From Hesseltinella vesiculosa (Eukaryota > Mucoromycota > Mucoromycetes > Mucorales > Cunninghamellaceae), in the NCBI GenBank assembly GCA_002104935.1, contig MCGT01000011.1, positions 124,001 through 188,000 on the forward strand: 64,000 nt of DNA. Reading direction: 5' to 3'. Made by a program: the position numbers and the translations under genes. Shown here piece after piece: positions 48,824 to 58,893 of this stretch (its first letter is position 1; each line of letters starts with the position of its first letter). Below the pieces are notes generated by a model. The model was not told where the DNA came from and searched no databases. It worked only from the letters and a program-made list of their open reading frames with translations.

Positions 48824-49462
48824 TTTGGTGACGAGTGGGTGAGGAAGGAAAAAAAAAAAAAAATAGAACGGGTCGCGGTGTTTTTTCCTTTCACCAAAAA
48901 TGGGTCCTTGGCCGGTCGTCTCAAACCTTGCCAATCATCAGAAAATCATACACGTTACACAAAAGAGTCGAGGACAAGAAATTTTTTTTTTTTCAGGGGT
49001 CAAATCAGTGCTTGTTTCATGAAAAAAGATGGGAAACAAAAACAACACCCGAGGTTTTAGGAAAAACCTGTTTATTATTTTCTTTACTAAAAAGAAAAAA
49101 ACGTTGGAGAAAACAAGAACCCCTGCCATGGGAAGACGTGGCACAGGCCACTGTCAATTCGGCCATTGCTTTTTTCCATTGGTACACAAGAAATCATGCA
49201 AAAAAGAAAGGGAAGCTGCCAAGGATTTTGGTATGTACAACAGGGGATATTTTTTTATTCATTTACAAAGCTCATGGCCTATTATATATTTTTTTTTTTC
49301 AAGAAAAAAAAAAGAGAGGATGGATGGAGAAGAGACAGCTGGGGTGTGATCAATGAAAAAAAAATCAGGGGTGAGAAGGAAAAAAAAAGAGGGGGGAAAG
49401 AGTTGTCCAATTCAGGAGAAAATGAAAGAGTATGATAATGAAAATAAGGGGCAAGAAAAAAG
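48824..49462. other. purine-rich intergenic tract
   Basis: From the GCP3 start codon to the stop of the next minus-strand gene. It is dominated by A tracts and GA-rich runs (for example 49310-49420). On the minus strand this is the C/T-rich GCP3 promoter plus the zinc-finger gene's 3' UTR. No gene was recognised. Confidence 0.45.
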
Positions 49463-50155
49463 TTAGAAGTTTGAAGTGGATGTTGGAGGGAGAGGAGGAC
49501 GCTGACGGAATTGATTCAAAGCATCCAAGACATCCAATTCATCTTGAGTCAAACGTTGTAGGTCACTGAGAGGCTGAGGTACAATAGGCGTGATGTGTTT
49601 CTTGGCGTCGTCAAAGTAAGAGCCATTAAAGGAGACGGGAGACACCATGCCACTATGATCCTTGGACGCGGTGGCATAGGCTGAGGGTGATCGTTTTAAT
49701 ATTTCATCTTCATCGTCATCATCACTTGAAGCGAGAAGCGGTGCTGGTGTCAATGGGCGTGTCTTGAGGTCCTTGTCGCCGATAAACTTTCGCTTTCGTT
49801 GTTTTTCATGAGTTTGGATGTGCTGCCGCATATTATCGAAGCGACTGAAGCTCTTGAAGCAATCGGGGTATTCACATTTGAATGGTTTCTATTCAAAAAG
49901 GTCAGTATTGGCTCTATTCTCGGTCAAAAAAACGACTTACTTCACCTGTGTGTTTTCTAAAAAAAAAAAAAAAAAAGTAACAAGGTTATCACCCGCGAAC
50001 GCTTTTTTCTTCTTATTAGGTCTTGCTGTTGTTTACCTGATGTGACGAGCCAAATGTTCACTTCGCGAAAACACCATTGTACACTCCCCAAAGCCAGTAC
50101 ACTGAAAGGTCTTTAGTCGTCGAAAGATTCGTTTTTTGCTAGGTGTGGATGTCAT
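49463..50155 (-). CDS. two-finger C2H2 transcription factor
   Basis: Three exons (50037-50155, 49941-49956, 49463-49888) encode 186 aa. Finger 1 is CTGFGECTMVFSRSEHLARH plus the His just after the intron; finger 2 is CEYPDCFKSFSRFDNMRQH plus IQTH. The 16-nt exon 2 encodes only the HTGE linker between the fingers. The arrangement of the two Cys-x4-Cys fingers (RSEHLARH, RFDNMRQH) is the Msn2/4-COM2-like type that binds short C-rich stress-response sites; target assignment is inference. The N-terminus is basic (KKRIFRRLK). After the fingers come a basic patch (KQRKRKF), an acidic run (SSDDDDEDE) and a low-complexity tail. The first ATG is at 50155. Confidence 0.88.
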
Positions 50156-50502
50156 TTTCGTCAGAGATGTTTATTTAATCCGTCAAGAATCAAGAAAGGA
50201 ATCGAGAAGGGCGATGAGAGAATAGAAATAGAGAGAAAGAAGAAAAAGAGGATGGGAAAAAGCAACAAAGGGAAAAATAAGAAACAAGAAAAAAAAAATA
50301 GGAGGAAAAAAGGGAGACACGAAAACAAAAAGAAACACCTTTTTGCGGGCTGTGAAAAAAAATTTTCAGGCACCATCCAAGGCCGAGGGACAAGAGCGAC
50401 CTTTTTTACACTTCCATGTCACCCATGATCATTTGTTGCCTATAAAACAAGGAGATCGCATTGTGAGCCGTTGCTTCTTCTTTTTTTTCCCTTTTTTTGC
50501 TT
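50156..50502. other. purine-rich spacer between two minus-strand genes
   Basis: On the plus strand it is almost wholly A/G between 50185 and 50340. On the minus strand that is the C/T-rich promoter of the two-finger gene, then the 3' flank of Maf1. No gene was seen. Confidence 0.45.
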
Positions 50503-51440
50503 TTACCTTGAATCATCCAATTCCACGCTATCTGAATCGTCCATGTTATCTTCATTCACTCTTAAAAAGAAATAAAAGGTCAGATGGAACCCACTAGAGC
50601 CACGTAATCCATAACAAAAAAAAAAAAAAAAGGGGGGGGGATGGGGGGAGAAGGAGAAAGAAAAAAGGCTGAGCCTTTTGCTCTTGGCCATTACCTGCTA
50701 ATCACCGAAAAGAACACCATCCGCTTCAATTTCCGATTTAAAAAAAAGTAGTTCATGGACCATCTAAAAATGAATGCGTCGATTAATCACTTTTGACGGA
50801 AAAACCTCTCTCCGCCACTTACAAATAGCCTTCTTCAGACATGGGATCATCGTCACTATCAGGAGTGTAACTGTAGACATCACATTCATGCAGCTCTATC
50901 AAGTCATCCAGCACTTCCCACATCCTTTGCAGAAAAAAAAAACGATGAACAATGAACCGAGCGACTCTTCGTACCTGTACTGGTTCACAATGACGGGATT
51001 GCCCAAATTAAAAAGAGTGGTATTGACAGAATTGATGACAAGATCTGTTGAAGGCTGTTTCACAAATTGATCTGGGCGTACATCGCTAAAGTCATAGTCG
51101 GGAAACGCTGCGTTCATCGTTGCCAATAGATAAAAAAACGTTTTTCTTGGCGCAGACTCATCCAATCTTCCAAATGGTGAGACTATAGGAATGTGTTCTT
51201 CTGGTGATAATGACCCTGGCGCTAAGATGTTGTATTTGCTCTCCATGTGTTTGAAGAGCTTCTTGTCTGAACCTGCAGTTTTACCTAAGAGATGGAAAAA
51301 GTCAACCATGGCCCCTTTCTTTGTATTTCCGCAATCTTACATGAATACGCCTCAATTCGTCCTGTTAATTGCGCTTCAGCACTTTCCCATTCAAATACTG
51401 AATTCAGCATATCCAAGCTATCAACTTGTAAAAACTTCAT
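50503..51440 (-). CDS. MAF1: Maf1, repressor of RNA polymerase III
   Basis: Maf1 binds Pol III and shuts down tRNA/5S transcription under starvation or stress. Five exons (51341-51440, 50975-51284, 50823-50924, 50695-50763, 50503-50560) encode 212 aa, the compact form without a long insert. All three conserved boxes are present: A ([15 protein letters not shown] ... [10 protein letters not shown]), B ([20 protein letters not shown]) and C ([20 protein letters not shown]). The C-terminus is acidic ([10 protein letters not shown]). The final AGGTAA could also be a 5' splice site, but the protein is complete as it stands. Confidence 0.95.
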
Positions 51441-51681
51441 GGTGAATGTTTGATTGTTTAAGAAAAGGAAAAAAAAAAGTTCCCTTTTTTTCGCCCTACT
51501 GGAAAGATCACACGGCGGCATTTTGAAATTCATCCAATGATCTGCCTCTGTTTAAACATCTTTTTTGCTTGACTCTTTAACCTCAATTCTTCTCACGCCT
51601 GTCTGGAAGAGAAGAATCGTTGACCAGGTCGTCCAAGCTGATCCAAAGAACAGCCATATGGAAAACAACAAAAAAAAGGAC

Positions 51682-53834
51682 TCAATACGCTTGCCACTCT
51701 AAAATGCCAAATGTGAGTTTTGACGAAGGCAGGTGCAAATCTCGCTGGTAGCAGAATTTATTCGGTTCTTGTCGATTGTTTCGGGGAGAAAACAAAATAA
51801 AAGATGCTGGTGCTGAGTGTGATTGTGTTGGGGAGCTTGGGGGGGTTTCGAATTCAATGAACGAAGCCAGTCGTTTTCGGTGGTTCGTGTGGCGAAGCGA
51901 TGCCTTGATTTTGTTGGCATTGCCAACTAGGGTGGACTAGAAGCGAAGAACCGTCAATATCACACATGCCATTCCGCAACCCTTACCTTCATGTTGAAAA
52001 GTGATTGCAGAGTTTTTCGAAACCCTTTGATGTCAGAGTGGTGGGTGGGGACAAAGATATTAGTCAAGGTGCGGGCCAGAAAAACGTGTTTGTCCGTCAG
52101 CCATTCCATCGAGTACAGATAACCGGAATTGCCTGTCACCAGATTAATAGCAATAAGACCTTTTGCTTTTCTTTCATTTCACTTTTACCTATCCAGTCCA
52201 TTGATAAGGTCATGTCGACATCGTGGCGGATGGTAGTCATGAGAATGGCAGCATTGGTTCGGATGTTTTTGGTCTGTTGTGCCAATTTCATATCCATGGC
52301 GACCTTGTCGCGCTTCCATTCACATGAAGCCAGTTCCACAGTTTCATTGCTATCATCGCACGTGAACAACAAGTCGATCTTCCGTGGGTATGTTGCCGAA
52401 TGGTCAACAATGCCCAACACAGCCTTGTTTAGGTCCATTTGCTCCTTTCCTACTACCCCGCTGTGAAAAAGAAGAAGAAAAGGTGGTGATATGAGTGACC
52501 CTTTCCACTTGGAAGTGATGAGTGATGTCTTACTCTTTGAGCACAATACCAGTCGTCTTGAATAGCAAGTCCAGTAGAGGCAAATCGTCGATAGAATGTC
52601 AGTTCGCTTTCCGTCTTTTCGTCCGTCCACAGTTCGCATGATTCCAATCTGATTGGTAAAAAGAAAAGAGAGTGTAAAGACATGGTTCTTTTAGCAATGA
52701 AAACCCTTTCATGGGCCTACATACTTACACAAGTTCCAGACAACAAAGCATGGTGTACTGCTGGGAATTTCGTCGATGATCATGGCTGAGTTGAGATTTT
52801 TCGGATTGGATGTTGAAGAGAAGGAAATCGATATCATGAACGCCACCAGCCATAATTTGGTCCCAACAGGCTTGGGTGTCAGGCTCCAATGGTAACAGCG
52901 ATGGGATCGGTCGTTCAAGTACATCCGTTTTTGCATCACTAGACAGGGATTTCAAAGTAAGGTCACGCATTTTTGGATGAATCAAGCAGATAACTCGGGA
53001 AACAGAGAGCCTATCCATTCCACAGAATACGAAAACGTTAAAAAAAAAAAACTCGTTTGGGAAGCTTACTTGTCAAATTGTGTCAAATCGTCCTTAAGGA
53101 CCAATGATGCAGCAAGGTGGTTGATGCTTGCGGTGAGTGTACCATCATTTTTATATTTTTGCAAAGCATGATCTCTGCAGATAAGCAGCGTACGGCTTGG
53201 TTAGTACTGCGGTGAGAGATCACGCGGGAATACCGAGTGCCGCCAATTCCTTCCCCGACAGCTTATGCAAAAAAAAAAAAAAAAAAAGCCATTCGTTAGA
53301 AAGCCCTACCAATCCTCAATATACTCACTTTTTTGTTTGCAATAGCAAAGAGCATTTCTTCTGTTGTAAAAAATTCTTCAAAAAGGAGCGTTGTGGGCGA
53401 TGATTGGCACTGGGCTGTTGGAAGAGGTTGCTACTGTAATACTTGGGGCAGAAGAAGTGTCGTTCAGCAGATCACCCATTTGAGGAATTTTTGTTGCAAC
53501 GATATCCAATGCCTTCACTTGACTTTCAAGATTTGCATTGTGCTGTAACAAACAAACATTAATAAATAGAGGATGAATGGGGGGTAAGTTTTTCATTACC
53601 AAAGTCTTTGCCATTTTCGTAATGGCTTCCCAAGTTAACTTATCAAATTTGCACTTGGTAAATGGCTTGTTGTTGTGCTTGATATCTATTCCATATCTTT
53701 GATACCACACAGAATAAATTTGCTCAGACGTCATATAGGCGATGTTAATGGACCATTTCGATATGCTGGTCGCGTACTTTGAAGTAAATTCTTCAAAGGT
53801 AGGTTGATGTGTATTTTTCACATAGGAGCCAAGC
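51682..53834 (-). pseudogene. orphan protein gene with an apparent frameshift (probable pseudogene or sequence error)
   Basis: Ten exons can be followed: 53600-53833, 53443-53542, 53329-53360, 53224-53261, 53070-53174, 52739-52938, 52534-52648, 52189-52460, 51987-52132, 51682-51936; an extra first exon near 53900-53970 is likely. Readable segments: SGKELAALGIPADHALQKYK, LPLEPDTQACWDQIMAGGVH, ESCELWTDEKTESELTFYRR, DLNKAVLGIVDHSATYPRKI, NSGYLYSMEWLTDKHVFLAR. In the 52534-52648 exon the frame that enters (to RRFAST, about 52575) is not the frame that leaves (LDLLFKTTGIVLKD), so one base appears missing; every other junction works. No known domain. Its style (a long polar protein, many introns, no homologue I know) resembles the orphan at 34715, but I could not align the two. 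Confidence 0.5.
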
Positions 53835-55465
53835 TCTTAAGTAAACAAAATATTAAAATGAATGAGTAAACCATTAGAATAGAAGAGCTTCCTTGATAAT
53901 ATTGACTATTCATTACCTTCAAACCTTCAAAACCTTTCAAAACCTTGCATACTAGGCAATGTAGAAAAATAAAACAAGAAGAGTGCGGGAATCAGAAAAC
54001 CACTCTTCTCTGCTTTATTTTTTATTTAATTTTTATCAGAACGACGGTTGTTTTATCATTTATGACAATGGTCTTTGTCTGTCTCCATGTTGGGCCATTC
54101 ATTGAACCAAAGTGAGGTGGTTTCAAGTACAACTCCATTGGGGCGGTAGTTGGTGCCACTGGAAGCGCATGTCGGATTTGATAAAGCTGCCGAATCTGAC
54201 TTTCCATTGGGGCGGCATCTTGATATCACCAGAAAAGCATGCCGAGGCATTATAGGGTGTCATTACATTCTTTGCTGTCAAGACTGTCTGCACGTTTTAA
54301 TAAATCTTTTCATTGTCGATTTGCTTTAAACTTGGCAGGTAGCCACTGTAGGGTTTGTTTTTAGAGAAGGCGATACCTTGAAGCTGTGGGGTAACGCGTT
54401 AAGGAGCAGGGAATGGAGGGAGATAAGCGGAATCATCAGCTTGTTTGGCTGGCAACTGTGGATAAAAAAATGCTTTGTGCCCATCCAGCTCACCAGTTTC
54501 TGATGTTTTTTATCATCCACTGCATCACAGCAGTGGAAATGGAGCCCATGCGCTTTTGACATTTTGAATTATCCAGAGAGTGGAGAGGCTTTCCCCTCAC
54601 ATTTGTCCTAAACTCTAACCCCTCACCAGCTTGACCTTTTCTATAAAAAGCTGCGTCACCACCCATTGCACATGGTAAGCGGGGGTATGCATAATGATGA
54701 GCAAGCATGTCTTCATATCCTTTCTTACTGTACTTCACCTGGTGTTGTTCACATTATATCCACCGCAATTCAAAAAAATCTACTCCACCTCTACATAACG
54801 GTGGCTGACATCGCCAAAACTCCCGTCATACCTTCTTGTCTAGGTTATACACTAGTAAACGGCAAACAATTTCAGGTCAGCCTTTTCGGCTTCAAAAAAA
54901 AAATAGGAAGCGACCCATTGATGCAGTACCCAAGCAAATCTAATTGGCCACGCATCTTGGCCCATGGCTTTGTCCACCCACCCCAGCCCAACCTGAAAGT
55001 CCACCGCCAACGCAGGGAATTACCATTGGCCAATAGACTCGGCCTTTGTTGGTCAGTTGGCCAGGCACTGTAGACAAACTCGACAACACTCGACTGCTTG
55101 GTCATCACCATCAACTGCTACGTAACATTTACCTAGACCGATCCTTTGCTATTGCCAACAATGACACGCGCTATTAATTTGAGCGCGCGTATGGCTTGAT
55201 GGACGATATTCCGTCCAAGGGTAATCGCTAGAAAATAATCAATCAGGGCTTCACTCTCTTCAATTTTAGATGTCCTGCGCTTAAACAATAACTACTGCGC
55301 TGTGCTGCTTTAAATTGATGCACCAATGGTTTCTAGAAAATACGCTCGTAAGCTTTTTTTTTTTGAAAGATGCGCTGCTTTGCCACTGAAAAATAAAGGC
55401 CGCTAAAAATGCGGCCGACGCATTCTTTTCCTTTTTCTTCTTTTTTTTTTTCAATAAAGCGCTTG
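53835..55465. other. region without a confident gene
   Basis: Begins with the probable first exon of the preceding minus-strand gene, including a short TTCAAAACCTT-type repeat (53918-53957). From 54000 to 55300 there are only short open frames with no family I recognise (for example minus 54738-54490 and plus 54666-55073). Composition is more balanced (less AT-rich) around 54940-55080 than in the flanks, which may mark an old gene remnant. The last ~100 bp before 55466 are T-rich 5' flank of the NELF-B-like gene. Confidence 0.35.
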
Positions 55466-57619
55466 ATGGAATCATCACCAAAGGATATCTTGATTGGCCC
55501 TGCCGATGAAAAGATCAAACAACTGCTATCGCAGGCTGACCCTCTTGAAGTGATCAAAACCATTCAGCGCGACTATGGCTTGGCTATTCCTAGTATTGAT
55601 GCCACATTTGCCATGATGGATCTATGCGGCTACTCACGCTATGAAATCCATCTCGCTTGTTTGGATGCTCTGAATAATGCTGTCATTGAAAAGATCAAGA
55701 GCCCTGCATTTCAACTCGAACAGCAAGTCCTCCTTCATCCACATCTACATTTATTCACATGCCACTTTTTCGCCGTAGTTTTTACGATATATTTGATCGC
55801 CTGCTTCCTTACATTCACCTGTCTTACATGCAACCCATTCCCATGGCTCTGTTGGAAAAATTCGGTGCCCAAGTCGATGAGTCCGTCCTCTTGAAACTCA
55901 AAGACAATCCTGCCATCTTTGATGTAAGACGATCTTTGCTCACTCCACGCAATCACGAACACGCTTTTTCTTCGTCGTAGAACTGCCCCATGAATGTCAA
56001 GAAACGGATTTGGAAAAAAGACGAGACCTTTTTCCAACAAAAAATGCTCATCATGCTCAACAACTATCACCATGACGAACGGCTTCAAAAACTTTCCATG
56101 GACCTACGTCCCCAAGCTTACCAGCATGTCTTCTCTGAAAGGTTAGTCTCAAACTGAAAAGAGAAAAGGCGAGCATCAGACTGATCTATCTTTAGGCGAC
56201 AACACCCAATCCTAATCGAAATCATTGAGCTCATAGGCAACGATCCCGTCCTGTACAATATGTTTGTCAACATGATCCGACTCGTCTTTCGCGCCACGCC
56301 CTATCCCAGTCTATGCTCCTTGCGCGTCGATTTGTTGATGCATTTCCACGAAAAAGACGTATCAGCCGTAAGAACAGAAACCAGCCTATCTCTTAATATA
56401 GCATGGCCCTTGATTCATGCGTCCCCTCTTTTTTTTTTTTTTTTTTTTCGTTAGATCTGCGAAGCTGATAAATGCCACCGGCTAGTCTGGTCCTTGGATA
56501 GCTGTGTTAAGAGCCAGGTCATGGATGAACAGATCATTGAAAAAATCAAGGAATGCTTCGATAATGTCAAGAATGGCACTCCTCTTTACGGGTAACAGCC
56601 ATCCTCCTCTCCCCTACCCGCCGTCTCACTTTGTTTCTAGAGATTTCGCCATGGTCCTGATGGACCCCTTGGTATCAAATTTCTTGTCCCATAGCATTGT
56701 TCGCTGGCTGCGCATCGGTGTACATGAATCGGTAATCCCCGTTTGTTTTTTCGTTAGCAAAACAAGCCTACTCATATTCATGTCATTAGGGAGGTGACCG
56801 ACTGGACGAGCTGATTAATTACAATGCCAAGCTGCTGAACCTAGCGCAGCACGCACCCACAGCAATTGCCAAAAGCACAAAGATTCCCAAACTCGACAAG
56901 AACGTCAAGGATCACTTTTGGAAAGCCATGCTGGAGATGATTACCGACGAAGGAACGCCCAACGCAAAAACGCTCTCCGTCGAAGCAATCACAGCCATTG
57001 AAGATTTGCTGGTCAACAACGAGGTCACACGCAAGACTTATGCCCAGTATGTCATGGACAGGATGGCCGACAGTGACATCCACACCCTGCACCGAGCCCT
57101 ACCTCTTATTCTCCACACCTTGCCCGTTGAAGGCTCCGCCGATATCCAGCATACTACTACCTACAAAGCTTTGATCTACAGCATCACCCAAGCCATCGAG
57201 AAGCGCCACCGCTTTGACATCGTCATCGAAACTATCTGGCGCAACACCATCATGGACGAGTTCTTGCTCAAAGTCATCGATGACATCCCATCTGCTGTCC
57301 CAGGTGTTGTTCATCTCCTGATCTCCATCTTTGACGACTCTCGCAGCTCTGCCCTGACGCCTGACCACCGTGCCACCCTCGCAAACTGGGCCAATCTTTG
57401 TGCTCTGCAAGCCGCCAAGGAGCAAGACGAGGTAAAAAAAAAAAATGGCCGCCCCTCCTCACTCTTTCTCCTCGTTCGTGCCAGGTCCTACGACAGGCGC
57501 TCCGGAAAGACTTTGAATCGCTACTGATGACCGCTAACCGAGGCGTTATTCCAACTCTTTGTATTGAACCCGCTGCTGTGCAGGAATTCTGTCAGAGCGT
57601 GATGGACACAAGCGCGTAA
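55466..57619 (+). CDS. NELF-B (COBRA1)-like negative elongation factor subunit
   Basis: NELF subunit B pauses RNA polymerase II near promoters in animals. Eight exons (55466-55722, 55779-55923, 55981-56141, 56196-56367, 56455-56591, 56641-56731, 56790-57431, 57485-57619) encode 579 aa, almost the length of human NELF-B (580). Similar order and motifs: an N-terminal helical block (DPLEVIKTIQRDYGLAIPSI), LPYIHLSYMQPIPMALLEKF, VKKRIWKKDETFFQQK, LCSLRVDLLMHFHEKDVSAI followed by CEADKCHRLVWSLDSCV, and GDFAMVLMDPLVSNFL. Intron 1 is only compatible with a GC donor (GCAAGT at 55723). ATG 55466 gives the family-like N-terminus; an in-frame ATG at 55409 is possible. The similarity call rests on motif recall across the whole length. 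Confidence 0.8.
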
Positions 57620-57751
57620 ATACCAGGCTCCCTTTTCGTGCGATTGAATGACAGTAAAAAAATAACAAAACAATAATAAGAATAATAATATGCAAAGCTG
57701 CGAAGTCTTGCGACTGTTTACTGCCATGTGCATGTGATTAAGGAGGGAAAA

Positions 57752-58705
57752 TTAAAACACGTAGGAATGGCGGTTGGATGGTTGTGAAAGCTGACGGCGT
57801 GAGTAAGAGGAGAATGCCGAGGTTAGAGGCGAGGTGTCGTCAACAGCAGTACCTGTGGGTGAAAGCGAAGTGGAGGCAGAAGAATGCAATGACAGCTCGC
57901 TCAGGCGTCTGAAATCCTTTGCCTCGCCAAATCGTGAATAGCGCACGCTCGAGGGAGAAAACCACGGCTTCTGTAATCGACACAATAATCAATATAGATC
58001 TTCTTTTTCAACCGGAATTACCAATTCAGGCTTTTCGTTGATGCGTCGATAGCCCAATTCGATGACGGAGTTAAATCGATGGATCCGAGGCTCTACGGCA
58101 TCATAACGCTGGATCCATGTCTTGAGCAACGTGATGATTTTTAATTTAATGGTGTGAGGGATCTGGAAATAAAAAATCATGGTCAGCTCAGACCGCAGTC
58201 TATTTTTTTTAAAAAAAAAAAAACCTTGGCCTTCATCATCCATTTAAATCTTGACTTGAGTTTTGATGTGGCGACAATTTCATCTATTGTCATTGAAAAT
58301 AAAACGGTTATTGGTCTTGTGTGTGACTAATAAGACTGTGCTTACATAGAATACGATGATTGCTGTTTTCAGCAAGGTAGTTTAAAACCTATAAATGGCA
58401 ATCATCGGTCGCCTGTCTTTTATTTTTTCCTTCACGTTTACCTGGATGAGATTCAATTGCTGCTCTGGTGTGCCTTGCTTCAGCCGTTTGTCAATCACCT
58501 GAATAGCTTCTTTGGCTCCATTGACCTGCATGGCCAATACTTCCATCAGCTGTTGCAATGGATAGAACCACTCCAATTCATCCGTGTTCGACAGTCGGTC
58601 TAAAATAAATATGATTGAATTGCTCCCTCCTATGTCCAAAAAAGATAGCTTACCAATAATCACTGTGATGGCACTGTAATGCTGATTTTGCCTGAACCAC
58701 CCCAT
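57752..58705 (-). CDS. VHS-like domain protein
   Basis: Six exons (58654-58705, 58442-58599, 58346-58388, 58225-58283, 58022-58162, 57752-57970) encode 223 aa. The first ~140 residues form a helical VHS/ENTH-type superhelix: NTDELEWFYPLQQLMEVLAM, AIQVIDKRLKQGTPEQQLNL, VLNYLAENSNHRIL, KLKIITLLKTWIQRY. The GTPEQQ.N..QVL..L pattern is typical of fungal VHS proteins linked to endosomal sorting or actin (Lsb5-like). No GAT domain is evident. The Ser-rich tail (SLHSSASTSLSPTG) looks disordered. Role in membrane trafficking is inferred from the fold. Convergent with the NELF-B-like gene (132 bp between stops). Confidence 0.75.
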
Positions 58706-58893
58706 ATCAAGAAAAAAGAAAAGAGAGAGGAAAAATGGGAATAAACTAAGAAAAAGCGACTCCAGCCGTCGTATTTTTGTGCCGGTGTTGCTACCAAAAC
58801 GACTCGATGTGTCCTCTTTAAAATTTGTGGGTTTGTCTCCTATTTTTTTTTTTTTCTTTATCCAATTTTTTATTACATCATCTCTGTCGTCAT

